Origin: Dromiciops gliroides | Lineage: Eukaryota > Chordata > Mammalia > Microbiotheria > Microbiotheriidae | Direction: 5' to 3' | NCBI RefSeq assembly: GCF_019393635.1 | Contig: NC_057866.1 | Span: 229,041,359-229,105,358 of the forward strand | DNA: 64,000 nucleotides | Shown here: positions 23,380 through 35,169 of the stretch, piece after piece | How the letters are laid out: each line of letters begins with the position of its first letter | Position numbering within the stretch: the first letter of the stretch is position 1 | Translations under genes and position numbers: made by a program | Notes under the pieces: model-generated | The model's database searches: none | What the model saw: the letters and a program-made list of their open reading frames with translations, nothing else | What the model was told of the DNA's origin: nothing

Positions 23380-24895
23380 GATACCTCTTGTACCAAGCTG
23401 TTAATAGTCTTTATAATTCTTTCTTCTGACTCCCAGGGCATGTGAGCAACAAGATGGAGATCTAGACATTTTCTTTGATGCTCAAAACCTTTTAAACTTT
23501 TCTAAAACAGAAATGATATGCCAAATATATGGAAACTTCAGCTTTCTTCATGGTTTAGGATACCCAGAATCCAAGAGAAGTTACCTCCTTTCGCCAAATC
23601 CATGAACTGGATGCTTAATGAACCTAAGATCACTCAGTACCTAAGATCACTTCCCCACCTTCCACACTACACTCAAGGATGTGACATAGGCTAACAACAA
23701 AACCCTGGTCCTACCTCCCACTTTCTAACCTTGGCTCCAGGTTGTATAAATTTTCTCTGGCTATGACAGCCAGCCAGCAAGGACACAATGGCCCTTCAGG
23801 AGCAAAAGCAGGCCAGGGGCCACAACTCTGTATCGCCAGTGCTTTAATTCTTTAAACTGCCAATGCCAGGCCAAAGAACTAGTCAACAGAGGGAGTGGGA
23901 CAGGACAATAGGATAGGACACTGTGTATGGGGTGGGTGACTATGAAGCACTCTACCAAGCCTGAGGGAAAGAGCATAACATCCAACTGACAATCCACAAG
24001 TCACTTGAAGCAGAGACTTGAGTTGGTGAACATGCATGGGAAGAGGCTGAGAAGCCTTGAGACACAGCCTCCATGGAAACCATAACTAGTAGGGGCAAGG
24101 GAGTCAGAAAGTGAGCAATAAGTGCAAATAAGAGGGAAAGGGGCTGAAATTACCAAAGATTTCAAGAAGAAGAGGACTCAAAGATCTTCAATATAAGTAG
24201 ATAAATCAACAGGGTAAAGGGTAACAACAAAAGGAAACATGAGTTCAAGAATCTATTAATAAATATTGAACAACAAAGGAAAATGATCCAAAACTGTGAT
24301 AGCTTCTGAATCTGTTCTTTTCTCTGTATACCTCCTAGAGTCTCCCTATTCAGGAATACCACTGCCATATGCAGGTCCTTTCTTACTCTGGACTGGATCT
24401 GGGACTAGTTGTTGGGTAATAAAGCTACCAGTTGTCATCTGTCCATGCTGCAGTGCCCCAGTATAGGTCTCAGGATGCCTGGGTAGGGGTCTGAGATCTC
24501 CCCTTGCCCTAGTACACAGTCTCTCCATGGGTATTGGAATGCTCTGCTCACAGGATGCTCCTAGCCTGGTCCTGTCTCTAATGTTTAAAAACCTTCCTCT
24601 CTGTCTCCCTATGCCAAAGTGGGCTGGATAAAGGACTCACTATGACCTTTTCTGGATTTCTCCATCAGAATTCAGTCTGGTGCATTTTCTGGATTGCTTC
24701 CTATCTCTTGGCTCTACCTTGAAACCTGGGTTGATTAAGTACATGGTACAGTATTTTAAGGGTCACCCAGTCCTTTTCATTCCTTTTGTTCTATTTTTGG
24801 CTCAGATGATTGTCCAGATATAAGTCTGATAAAGATATAAGTAAAGATAGATCAGTTTTATGGATTGCTCTTGGTCACATATCATTATTTGTACA

Positions 24896-24941
<46 letters not shown>

Positions 24942-25015
24942 TTTAGCCATTTGGTTTTCCCATGTGGATAGTTAGTCTGCACTCTTCTGAGTGAATAGGA
25001 ATTGATTAATTCATT
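23380..25015. other. No gene; (TA)n at 24896-24939
   Basis: Except for about 22 TA units at 24896-24939, no recognised repeat. Open frames at 23761-23997 and 24162-24528 (minus) lack family resemblance. Confidence 0.45.
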
Positions 25016-25795
25016 CAACAAAGTATTAAGTACCTGCTATGTGCCAAGGGATTTTTATATTATGGGGATATTGACAAAAAATGAGACAGTGTCTGCCCTC
25101 AAGATGGTTATGTTTTATTAGGAGATACAGTGAGTACACACATAAATGGTGTGAAGAGGCACTAAGGAGGGAAGTCCTTACATAAAAGAAGCCATTTGAG
25201 CAAGGAAGGTAGGAAGCACTTACCATATGCCTGGCATTGTGCTAAGTACTGGAGAAACAAATACAAGCAAAAAGAAAGATAGTCCCTGCCCTCAAGGAGT
25301 TTATATTCTAATAGAGGAATACAACAAACAAAAGAGAGGTGAAAAGGGAGAGGAAAGAAGGTACCTGAGGTGGGGTGGTAAATTCCAGAAGCCAGGAACA
25401 GTACCAGAAAGCCAGCCTAGATTCTTCTACAAAATGGAAGCCCTGGAAAGAAATTCACCAATGGGAGAAGGAGGTGGTCATTATCGAAGGATAATCTAGA
25501 GAAAGAGGTTAAACTGAAATTTGAAAGCAGCTTGGGTTTCTGAGAGTTGAAGTTGAGGAAAGAGTGCATCCAAGGCATGGAGGACAACTTTTGCAAAGGC
25601 ATGGACAAGAATGCCACATATGCTGAGCAGTAGCAAGTAGACCAGTTTGTCTTGACTGTAGAGTACATGAAAGGAATAATATAGAATGAAGCTGGAACCA
25701 GATTGTGAAGGGCTTGAAGTGACAAATAGAGGACTTTATATTTTATCCTAGAAGCAGCAGGAAGCCTTTGGAGGTTTTTGAGCAAGAAGATCTCA
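25016..25795 (-). mobile_element. L2-type LINE 3' region, antisense
   Basis: Antisense L2 terminus (attcattcaacaaagtatta, aagtacctgctatgtgcc) and ORF-side text (ggcatggaggacaacttttg, gattgtgaagggcttgaagt, tttatcctagaagcagcagg, ggaggtttttgagcaagaag). It contains most of a 173-codon minus-strand open frame, which is therefore partly L2 and partly L1 and not a gene. Confidence 0.7.
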
Positions 25796-26325
25796 TTTAG
25801 GAGTTTCCATGGTGTTCTGAAGCTTGATGCAATCAGTACAATGTCACCTTTGAGATCTGGCATGGCTAGGCGATTTTCCTTCACATTTGTTTTCATTAAT
25901 TCCCTTGATATTCTCAACATTTTGTTCTTATAGATCAATTTTGTTTTGATTTTTTCTAACTCTATAAAATAATTTTTGGTAGTCTAATTGACATGGCACT
26001 GAATAAGTAAATTAATTTATGCAGAATTGTTATCTTTATATTAGTTTGGCTTACTCTTGAGCATTTCATTTTCCCAGTTATTTAGATCTGACTTTATTTG
26101 TGTGAAAAGTGTTTTGTAATTGTGTTCACATAGTTCCTGGGTTTGTCTTGGAAAGCAGACTCCAAACTATTTTATATTGTCTATAGTTATTTTAAAAAAG
26201 AATTTCTCTTTGTATCTCTTGTTGCTGGACTTTGTTGGTAATATATAGAAATGCTGATGACTTATGTGGATTTATTTTATATCTTGCAACTTTGCTAAAG
26301 TTGTTAATTATTTCAACTAGTTTTT

Positions 26326-26458
26326 TTTTTGGGGGGGGCAGGGCAAAGAGCCCAAGGTTACACAGCTAGTAAGTGTCAAGTGTCTGAGGCTGGATTTGAA
26401 CTGAGGTCCTCCTGAATCCAGGGCTGGTGCTTTATCCACTGCGCCACCCAGCTGGTCC
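26326..26458 (-). mobile_element. A-tailed SINE nested in the old L1
   Basis: Reverse copy with a G-run next to the T-tail. A 14-bp perfect duplication TTCAACTAGTTTTT at 26312-26325 and 26459-26472 is L1 ORF2 sequence. Confidence 0.95.
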
Positions 26459-26737
26459 TTCAACTAGTTTTTCAGTTGATTCTCTAGGATTTTCTAAATA
26501 TACCATCATCTCATCTGCAAAGAGTGATAGTTTTATTTCCTCATTGCTTATTTTAATTCCTTCAATTTCTTTTTCTTCTCTTATTATTATAGCTAACATT
26601 GATAGTACAATATTGAATAATACTGTTTATTTCCTCCTGTAACTCATTTAATTTCTCCTTCAGACATTTGGATACTCTAGCATTTGGTGCATATATGTTT
26701 AGTATTGATATTACTTCATTGTCTATGGTACCTTTTA

Positions 26738-28244
26738 TTTTATTTTTAAATAATAATAAACATTTTTATTTAGTTTTTAGTTCCAAATTCTATTCCTCCT
26801 TCCCTCCCCACTCCCTGAGGTGGTAAGCAAACAGATATAGGTTTTACATGTGTAATTATATAAAACATTACCATATTGGGCATTTTGTGTAAGAAAACAA
26901 ATGAAAGAAAAAAAGAAAGAGAAAAATAGCGTGCTTCAGTCTGTGTTCAATCAATATCAATTCTTTCTTTGGATATGGATAGCATGCTTCATCATTCATC
27001 TTTTGGCATTGTTTTGGATCACTGTACTGCTGAGAATAGTTAAGTAATTCACAGTTCTTCATCAAACAATTGCTGTCACTGTGCAAAATGTTCTCCTGGT
27101 TCTGCTAACTTCACTTAGCATCAGTTCATGTAAATTTTTCCAGGTTTTTCTGAAATCTACTTTCTCATCATTTCTTATAGTATTCCATTACATCCATATG
27201 CCACAACTTGTTCAGCCATTCCCTAATTGATGTGTTTCTCCTCAATATCTTAGTCTGGGGAAAGACTACAATTTCTTTTCTTTTTCTTTCTTTGTTTTTT
27301 CTTTCTCCTCAATTTCAATTCTTTCCCACCACAAAAAGAACTGCTATAAATATTTTTGTTCAAATAGGTCTTTTTCTCTTTTTTGGGATGTCTTTGGGAT
27401 ATAAACCTAGCAGTGATATTGCTGGATCAAAGGATATGCACAGTTTTATAGCCCTTTTGGTTCAATTCCAAATTGTTCACCAGATCGTTGGATCAGAATG
27501 ATTTGAGCAAAACTCTACCAGTATTCCAGTTTTTCCACATCCTCTCCATCCAATATTTTCCTTTTTTGTTATATTTGCCACTCTTATAGGTGTGAGGTGG
27601 TACATCAGAGTTGTTTTAATTTGCATTTTTCTGATCAATCATGATTTAGAGCATTTTTATATGAGTATTTATAGTTTTGATTTCTTTCTCTGAAAACTGC
27701 CTATTTATATCCTTTGACCATTTATCAATTGGGGAATGACTTGTGTTTTTTATAAATTTGATTCAGTTCTCTATATATTTGAGAAATGAAGTCATCATCA
27801 GAGATATTTGTTTAAAAAATTCCCTGTTTTTTGCTTTCCTTATAATCTTGGTTACATTAGTTTTGTTTATGCAAAAGATTTTTAATTTTATATAATCAAA
27901 ATGATCAATTTTGCATTTTATATTGCTCTCTACATCTTCTTTTGTCCTAAATTCTTCCTCTGTATAGAACTCTGACAGATAAACTATTTCATACTCTTTT
28001 AATTTGCTTATGCTATCACCCTTTATGTGTAAATCTTGTACCCACTTTGACTTTATTTTAGTACACAGTGTGGGATGTTGGTCCATACCTAGTTTCTGCC
28101 ATACTGTTTTCCAGTTTTCCCAGCAGTTTTTGTTAAATAATGAGTTTTGGTTCCAAAAGCTTGGATTTTTGGGTTTATCATATACTATATTACTACAGTT
28201 GTTTACTATAGTGTAATTTGTATCTATTCTATTCCACTTAACCA
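26738..28244 (-). mobile_element. 5'-truncated L1 (ORF2 C-terminus and 3'UTR) inserted in the old L1
   Basis: 1,507 bases, minus strand. It starts at the high-coordinate end with VVKWNRIDTNY and contains the ORF2 C-terminal hallmark NQNSLFNKNCWENWKTVWQK, then IKSKWVQDLHIKGDSISKLK. The 3'UTR ends in an A-rich tail (rc of ttttatttttaaataataat) at 26738. The target duplication CTATGGTACCTTTTA (26723-26737) and CTATGGTATCTTTTA (28245-28259), one mismatch, is old-L1 endonuclease coding sequence. Joining the flanks restores the L1 reading KEGNYILLKGTIDNEVISIL, which shows a simple insertion and not an internal deletion at this point. Confidence 0.9.
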
Positions 28245-28999
28245 CTATGGTATCTTTTAGCAAGATATAATTTCCTTCCTTGTCTCTGCTTTGTCTGAGA
28301 TCATGACTGTTAGCCCTGCCTTTTATTTTTTACTTCAGCTGAAGCATAATAGATTCTGCTTTAGCCTTTTACTTTACTCTCTATGTCTATCTACTTCAAA
28401 TGTGTTTCTTGTAAACAATGTATTCTATATTTTAATCCCCTCAGCTATTTTCTTCCATTTTATGGGTGATTTCATTCCATTCAGTTATAGTTATGATTAC
28501 TTACTGTATATTTTCCTCCATCCTATTCTCTCTCTCTCTTTCTCTGTCTGTGTGTGTGTCTCTCTCTCTCTGTCTCTGTCTCTCCCCCTTTCACCCTGTC
28601 CCTCCTCACCAGTATTTTATTTCTGACTACTACTTTTCTCAATCTTTCTTTCCTTCTATGAGCCCCCTCTTTTCTTGTCCTCCTCCCTTCTTACTTTCCT
28701 ATAGGGTAAGATAGATTTCTATACCCAGATAGGTGTGTATATTATTCCCTCTTTGAGCCAAATCCAATGAGAGTAAGGTTCAAGTGATGCTTTCTCCCCT
28801 CCCTTTCCCCCTCCACTAAAATAGGTCTTTTGTGCCTCTTCATGTAGTATAATTTACTTCATTCTACTGCTCCCTTCTGTCTTCTCCCAGAGCACCCCTC
28901 TTTCTTGCTCCTTAATTTTTTTATCATCCCATCAAAATCAACCTATACCTGCACCCTCTGTCCATGTAAACTCATTTTAACTACCCTAAAAGTGATAAA

Positions 29000-29868
29000 T
29001 TTAAGAGTTACAAGTATCATCTTCTTGTGTAGGGATGTAAGCAGTTTAACCTTATTGAATAACATGTTTTCTCTTTCCTGTTTACTTTTTTGTGCTTCTC
29101 TTGAGTCTTGTATTTGAAAATCAAATTTTCTGTTTAGTTCTGGTCCTTTCATCAGAAATGTTTGAAAGTCCTTTATTTCATAAAATGTTTACTCCCTCCC
29201 CCCCCCCCCCGAAGCATTATGCTTAGTTTTGCTGGGTAGGTGATTCTTGGTTGTAGTCCAAGTTCCTTTGCCTTCTGGAATATTATATTACGAGCACTCT
29301 GATCTTTTAATTCAGAAGCTGCTACATCCTTTGTAATTCTGATTGTGGCTCCTTGATATTTGAATTGTTTCTTTCTGGCTGCTTGCAGTATTTCCTCCTT
29401 GACCTGAGAGTTCTGGGATTTTGGTATAATATTCTTTGGCATTTTCATTTTGGGATCTCTTTCAGGTGGATTCTTTCAATTACTATTTTATCCTCTGGTT
29501 CTAGTATATCAGGGTAGTTTCCCTTGGTAATTTCTTGAAAGATGTTGGTAGTCCAATAATTCCTAAATTATCTCTCCTTGTTCTATTTTCCAGGTTAGTT
29601 GTTTTTCTAATGAGTTATTTCACATTTTCTTCTATTCTTTCTTCATTTTATTGATTGGTTTTTGATATCTCATGGAGTCATCAGCTTCCACTTGCCCAAT
29701 TCTAATTTTTAAGGAATTATTTTCATTAATTAGCTTTTGTACCTCCTTCTTCATTTGGTCAGTTCTGCTTTCTAAGGAATTGTTTTCTTCAGTGAATTTT
29801 TTTACATCCTTTTCCATTTTTCGCATTTCCTTTACAAAGCTGTTGACTCTTTTTTCATGAAAAATCAT
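29000..29868 (-). pseudogene. L1 ORF1 remnant
   Basis: Minus-strand frame 29632-29868 has a charged heptad-like coiled coil (VQKLINENNSLKIRIGQVEA, with two ENNSL repeats). Frame 29173-29448 has the RNA-binding C-terminal domain (EEILQAARKKQFKYQGATIR, LQPRITYPAKLS). L1 ORF1p is the trimeric nucleic-acid chaperone of the L1 RNP. The two frames are out of register, and a 14-base C run (29197-29210) lies at the domain end, so it is broken. Confidence 0.85.
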
Positions 29869-30689
29869 GGAGAATCATGAAAAAAATTGCATAACTCTTG
29901 TATAACTCTCATTTCTTTTCCCAAATTTTCTTCTATCTCTCTGATTCTTAAAAATCCCTCTTGAGCTCTGCCATGAGTTCTTTTGGGGCCTGAGACCAAT
30001 TTATATTTCTCTTTGGGGCTTAACATGTGGGCATTTTGACATTATTATCCTTTTCTGAGTTTGTTTTGTGATTTTCCTTATTGCCATAGTAACTTTCTAT
30101 AGTCAGGTTTTAAAATTTTATTTTTTGCTCATTTTCAAGTCTATTTTGTGACTTTTAAAGTTGAGTCCTGCTTTGGGGGCACAGGGGGCACTGTCCTAAG
30201 CTTCATGTGTCAGGGGCTAAGAGTCTGCCCACTGGCCTGCTGCTGCGATCTCTAGGCCTGGTGGCTTGCCTGCTGTGGCAGGGCCACTAAGCCTGCTGGG
30301 CCTGGCCACTTGCCTGCTGCTCCAGGGGCCTGAAATCTCACATGTGTTCCACTGTTCCATTGGCCTATTTGTTGGCCAGTGCCACAGGGCATTCTTGCTG
30401 ATCTGTGCTGGGACTAGGGGCCTTCTGTTGGCTTGCCTTGATGTGGCTAAGTAAGACAGACCTTTCTTATAGTCCTTCTAAGTTACCTTAGGCTGGAAAA
30501 CTGTTTCACCCCATCCTTTTGTAGGTTCTGCCACTTGAGAATGCATTATGAAGAATGATTTAAAGTTGTTTAGAGGGGAATTTTGGAGAGCTCAGGCAAG
30601 TTCCTGCCTTTTCTCTGCTGTCTTGGCTCTGCCAAGTACACTATAATTAAAAAAACAACAACCCCAACCTCGTATTGTTTCTCTGTCTC

Positions 30690-31020
30690 TGACCTCCTTG
30701 GGTGTAATCATCTAGTATTCTTAGTATGACTAGGCAAATGGACGTTTATAGTCTAACGACTGGTTCTAGTATAATTCCAGAGTGTTTTTCAGAACAGTTG
30801 GATCAATTCACAACTCTACCAAGACTGCATTGATGTCTTTCTATAAATCCAGTAACAATATCCCCCCCACCCCACCATATTTACTAATCTATTGAATATC
30901 AGGTGAAACCTAAGGTTTTTCTTTTTCTTAATGTTTACTTCTCTTAGACTATTGAGTTGGAGCATTTTGTCATACAGATTTTGACAGCTTGCATTTCTTT
31001 CTTTGAAACTGAACAGGCAG
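30690..31020 (-). mobile_element. L1 ORF2 C-terminal fragment, antisense
   Basis: Diverged antisense wording shared with other copies here: gttggatcaattcacaactc, taccaagactgcattgatgt, attgagttggagcattttgt. Confidence 0.55.
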
Positions 31021-31492
31021 GGTTTTGCAAATGGTGTTCTGCAGCAAACCACGTCTTTACAATTTACACAATTGACTGAAAGGTGCAGGGTATCCTAGCT
31101 CCACTGGGCTTGTGGTCAGAAAAAGAATTCGATTGCGTGGAGCACTGTCTTAGAGGCTATATTCCAAAAATGTGTCTCCATTTGTATTGCAAAATCAAAC
31201 AAGGTGACTTGCAAGATCTAAAAACAGCTTTATTTGGCCACTTTCTGATTAGCAGCATCCAAGTGAAGAATAAAATAGGAAAACATATACTCCCAAGAGA
31301 CATTTGCTGTGGTCATGGATGATGTCTAGCAGAGTCCAAAAGGAAGAGAAGTATCCTATAAATTAAGTGATGATAGAGGAAGCAAGAAAAAAGTTGCTAT
31401 CCATTTAGAACACAGTAAATGGAAAAACCTCTTTTATAAAATTAGGAATTTTCAGAAGGGCAATTTGTACAGTAACAACACTCTTAAAACAA
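31021..31492. other. No gene recognised
   Basis: Holds a 79-codon + frame (31083-31322, starting MQGILAPLGLWSEKEFDCVE) that I cannot place in any family. Confidence 0.35.
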
Positions 31493-31770
31493 GCAGTTTT
31501 GAAAGCTGTATGGATTTTGATCAATGCAGTGATCATCTATGATTCCAGAGGAACCATGATGAAGCATGTCTTCAACCTCTATATCGAAAGACAATAGATT
31601 CAGGATGCAGAATGGGCCACTTATTTTTTGAACATGGGCAAAGGGGAAATTTGTTTTTCTTAACTATTTTGTTGCAAGGATTTTTTCCCTTTTTTCCAGT
31701 GGGGTAGGGAGCATGAGGGGAAAAAATAGATTTTAATTAGATAAAAAATTAATAAAAATGTCATAGACAT
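31493..31770 (+). mobile_element. Unclassified retrotransposon 3' end (copy B)
   Basis: Same block order as 3409-3850, ending in aaaaaattaataaaaatg. See copy A. Confidence 0.6.
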
Positions 31771-31859
31771 CTGTTGAAACTATATATATTTTCCTAAATA
31801 TAAAGTAAGTGAGTGATTGGAGACACATAATGATAATTTTCTTATCTTAAAATAACAAA

Positions 31860-32070
31860 AACCTGAATGACTTTGAGAGTGGATTGAAGCTAGTCTTGAA
31901 GCTAGGAAGACCTGGGTTCAAGTTCTGCTTCTGCCACATTCTGGCTGTATGAACTTGGTCAAATCACTTAATCTTTCATTGCCCCAGGCAATTGGCTGAG
32001 ACAATAAATTACAGAGAAAGTGCTGACCTGCATTAACAGAGGGAGTTTCCTCACCTAGAAATTCCTTATA
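31860..32070 (+). mobile_element. MIR-type SINE and related relic
   Basis: gaagacctgggttcaagttc, tgcttctgccacattctggc, ggtcaaatcacttaatcttt, then an inverted scrap (acagagaaagtgctgacctg, agagggagtttcctcacc). Confidence 0.65.
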
Positions 32071-32690
32071 ACAATGAACTCACAGAGCCATTTTCTATCC
32101 CCCAAACAGCAAACATCAGTGATGAATATTATACTTCTTCAATCTTTGCCTTTTAAAGTAAGAGGGACTTCTAAGACTCTACTTCTGGATTATTCTATCA
32201 GTTTCTACTTCAAATCCAGTTACAACAGATCAAAATGAAGCAAAAAAGGAAGCACAATTTTAAAGTTAATTCCACCACTGGTTCCTTTCAGAACCTGGTT
32301 TTAAGGAAGAGACATCTTGTATAAACTCACTTAAGTGTAGCTGAATGTCATTTGAAATTTAACATACAATAGGAGATGTTTTTGCCCAGAAAAACTCCCA
32401 CAGGGAGGCAGTATGGTCTAGAGAATGAAGCATTAGACTTAATGTCAGCTCACTTAGTCCCAACTTAGCCACTGATTTCTAGGTTCAGTTGTTTTGATCT
32501 TTGTCTTCCTCACCACAAAATGAGGAATGGAGAGTAAGATAGTATTTCCTATTATTAAAATGTACAGCCCATATATTGACTTGATCTGGTCTTTGCCACT
32601 CTTTCTGATTAATAATTGTTTTTGACAGTAGAGAAGAGAATGTTCTTGGAGAAATTTTGTTAGTAAATAGTAGAGCTTACCTAAGAATTT
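32071..32690. other. No gene; MIR relic at 32400-32560
   Basis: gcagtatggtctagagaatg, tttgtcttcctcaccacaaa, atgaggaatggagagta mark a MIR relic. The rest is unassigned. Confidence 0.45.
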
Positions 32691-32942
32691 TGTTATTGTT
32701 CAGGCATTTCAGTTGTGTCTGACACAAAGATGCCATTTGGGGTTTTCTTGGAGAATATATTGGAATGGTTTGACATTTCCTTCTGCAGCTCATTTTATAG
32801 ATGAGGAACGGAGACAAACAGTGTTAAATGACTTGCCCAGGATTGCATAGCTAATAAATATTTGAAATCAGATTTGAACTCAGGGAGATGAGTATTTCTG
32901 ACTTCAGGCCCAGTGCTCTATCCATTGAGCCACTTAGCTACT
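32691..32942 (-). mobile_element. RTE-tailed SINE
   Basis: Reverse copy with the RTE end at low coordinates (ttgttattgttcaggcattt, cagttgtgtctgac), the gatgaggaacggagacaaac segment and a tRNA-derived head near tgctctatccattgagccac. Confidence 0.85.
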
Positions 32943-33059
32943 TTCCTAAGACTATCCAGTTCTAAACCAATCAATCTATTGCTTTTCCTGTTAATCCTCA
33001 TTGCTCAAAAATTGTCTATATGATGATGAAGACAGACAACAGATTCTTTGGACAGAGGC

Positions 33060-33260
33060 TTAAGGGGGTCATAAGATCATAGTATCACAAATTAGAATTT
33101 GAAGGAACCTTAGAGACCATTGAGTCTCACCCCTTCATTTTGCAGATGAGGCAACTGAGACCCAGAGAGTGACTTCTCCAGGGTCATACAACTAGTAAAT
33201 ATCTGAGGTAGAATTTGAACTCAAATATTCATGATTTCAAGTCCAACACTATCCACTGTT
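33060..33260 (+). mobile_element. MIR-like CORE-SINE
   Basis: gaaggaaccttagagaccat, ttcattttgcagatgaggca, ctgagacccagagag, gggtcatacaactagtaaat, aatttgaactc. Confidence 0.75.
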
Positions 33261-33284
33261 AATTTGTGCTTTAGAAGTAAAGGA

Positions 33285-34070
33285 AGAAAGAAAGAAGCAG
33301 TTATTAAGCGCCTATTATATGTCAGGCATTGTGCTCAATGCTTTACAAATATTATCTAATTTAATCCTCAGAATAAGACTGTGAGGTAGGTATTATCATT
33401 ATCTCTATATTACAGATTGTGAGGGATTGCCAAACCCTTTTCAGGGCTGCTCATCTACCTTTGGTGTCCATATCTCACTCAACTTTCACCTGTAGCTCTA
33501 AGAAGCTGTATCATGTGGAATGGCCATACCATAGCAAACCATCTTGGTAGATGGGTTAAAGCAGGTGGAGGGCAACTGATGGACTTCAAACCTGCCAGTG
33601 AGTTAGAGGGGCGTCTATTGAAAGCATATGAAAACTTTCCCCAGTGGAATGGGCAGATAAGAATGCTTTGCTCCAATGGCCATGAAGATGGTTGAAGCAG
33701 GTGCTATGAAGCACTTAAAGCTTGGTCAGACATTGAAGATGCCAAGATCATCCAATGCATCCTGGGCCATTGCCAGTCATCCTGACTTTTGTCTTGCCAA
33801 TGGACTTTGATGATTCTGGAAGCTTTCTTTTTCCAGAAAGTGAGGCTGATTACTTTGTGCAACTCTGTCTCATTCAAATCCAGTTCATGAAAGAGTCGAC
33901 ATCAACTTGTGATGTCATTGGTCCTCTTTGAAAATGAAAGACAAACAACATACAACATTTTATGGTTGAAGCAACTGAGGCAGATAATTAAGTCATTTGC
34001 TCAAGTTCATGCAACTAGTCTGTGTCTGAGGCAGGATTTGGTCCAGTACTCTATTGAATACATTATCTAG
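33285..34070 (+). mobile_element. MIR relic interrupted by an RTE-tailed element
   Basis: Left part 33290-33424 (ttattaagcgcctattatat, gtcaggcattgtgctc, ctctatattacagatt). The right part resumes at about 33958 (tggttgaagcaactgaggca, aagtcatttgctcaagttca), an ordered continuation of the same SINE. Confidence 0.7.
33430..33955 (+). mobile_element. RTE-tailed SINE-like element, long form
   Basis: The 3' half (gggccattgccagtcatcct, tgacttttgtcttgccaatg, ctcattcaaatccagttcat, tgatgtcattggtcctcttt, gaaaatgaaagacaaacaac) matches the 3' end of 53406-53706. The 5' half is different (ctgtatcatgtggaatggcc onward) with no tRNA-like head. It is either a longer RTE-derived element or two joined repeats. 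Confidence 0.7.
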
Positions 34071-35169
34071 CTTTCCCAGATACTCAAAAGACAGAAATAA
34101 AAATGTGACAGAAAATAAACATAAATTTTTGCTAGCCAGTTAGGTGGCTAAGTGGTGGCCTCATTTCCTCATTTGTAAAAATGACAGGGTAGGACTAGAT
34201 AATCACTCAGCTTGCTTCCCTTTCTAAATCCTATGATCTTATCTATGATCCTAGATGTTTAAAACATGTTGTCTTGAGAAACAGCCAAGAAGTTTGAGGG
34301 AATTGTATAATTGGATGGACTTTTGAGGGAATTATTTTTGGAGCAATTTAAAGCCCTGCAAAGTGCATCTGAAATATCATTATTTTGGCTTTCAGATCAT
34401 GCCAATGATCCAGGTACTGAAGTGATGCAAATCCCAGAAAATGCCTCTGAGCTCCTTAGAGAAAGAGGCTAGGTATGTCTTGTGTATATATTACAAAGTC
34501 TTAGTTCTCTGTGCTCCACCCTGTAGCCTCTCAAGAAATACTTGCTAATTTGCCATTTTTGTTAGCATGGGACTCTTCAAAAATATATGGAAATATTTGA
34601 TCTGGTGACTGAATTTTTTATGTCCATATTATCGGGTCAAGGAGGTTTCTTTTTTCCCAACTCAGGAATGTGAATAGACACTTTCCCTCTTTATCATGAG
34701 CACCCCTCCCTTGCTCATTTGATTCATTGCCACAGTGAACAACCCTAAAAGCAGCTTTGTATGTTTATTGGGTTCCATAGGTTTTCCTAGGCAGGCTAGA
34801 CGATATAGGATAGGGGAAGTCTGGATCTAAATCCTCATGAGCCAAAAGGGATGAGGAAGAGGGAGCTATAATAAGAATGACCTTTATTGGTTTCAGAGAG
34901 AAAAGAGTATGATTTTAAACAGAGGCATTGGGGTTTGTTTAATGGGGCAGACTAAGAAAGTCCAGTCCTAGGCAAAATGTGAAATAGAATCTGTTTTAGG
35001 ATTACATTTCTGGCTTGATACCTTGCCCCCCATCCCTCCTTACCACATAAGCACTTTTTATTTCTTAATTCCTCCCCCATCACATGCCCCATCATTTGGG
35101 ATTCTATCTTCCTAGCCCCCACAGTTTATAAGATTTAAAACTGGAAGGGATGTTAGAGATAATTTACTC
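34071..35169. other. No gene; small MIR relic
   Basis: 34160-34250 (cctcatttgtaaaaatgaca, ggactagataatcactc) is a MIR scrap. Nothing else is recognised. Confidence 0.45.

Larger units (their letters stand above)
25800..30633 (-). mobile_element. Old L1 LINE with 5' end, internally deleted and interrupted by a second L1 and a SINE
   Basis: Read on the minus strand. The 5' end is near 30633 (ggcagagccaagacagcaga, the L1 gagccaaga start), followed by a GC-richer 5'UTR and ORF1 (29000-29868). After the inter-ORF spacer, the ORF2 endonuclease starts near 28500 (KEGNYILLK at 28260) and continues beyond the inserted L1 at 26737 as ISILNIYAPNARVSK. Near 26627 the sequence jumps from the endonuclease to reverse transcriptase ([20 protein letters not shown] around 26480-26590; the family's catalytic FADD reads FADE). 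It then runs to LAMPDLKG at about 25860 and stops at L2 sequence. Missing are the endonuclease-RT linker with the front of RT, and the 3' end. It is non-functional. Confidence 0.85.

Noticed and set aside
25417..25938. 173-codon minus-strand frame
   Set aside because: It spans the junction of an antisense L2 and the 3'-truncated old L1 (first residues MLRISREL are L1 ORF2), so it is a composite of two repeats.
27763..28263. 166-codon minus-strand frame
   Set aside because: This is the L1 ORF2 C-terminus of the inner L1 and the first codons belong to the outer L1; annotated as mobile elements, not as a gene.
28243..29150. HAL1-like half-L1 (ORF1 without ORF2)
   Set aside because: The apparent absence of ORF2 here is due to insertion of a second L1 with target duplication; endonuclease and RT pieces of the same L1 lie beyond it.
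31083..31322. 79-codon frame as a gene
   Set aside because: No family resemblance, no promoter or splice evidence, and it directly precedes a retroelement relic.
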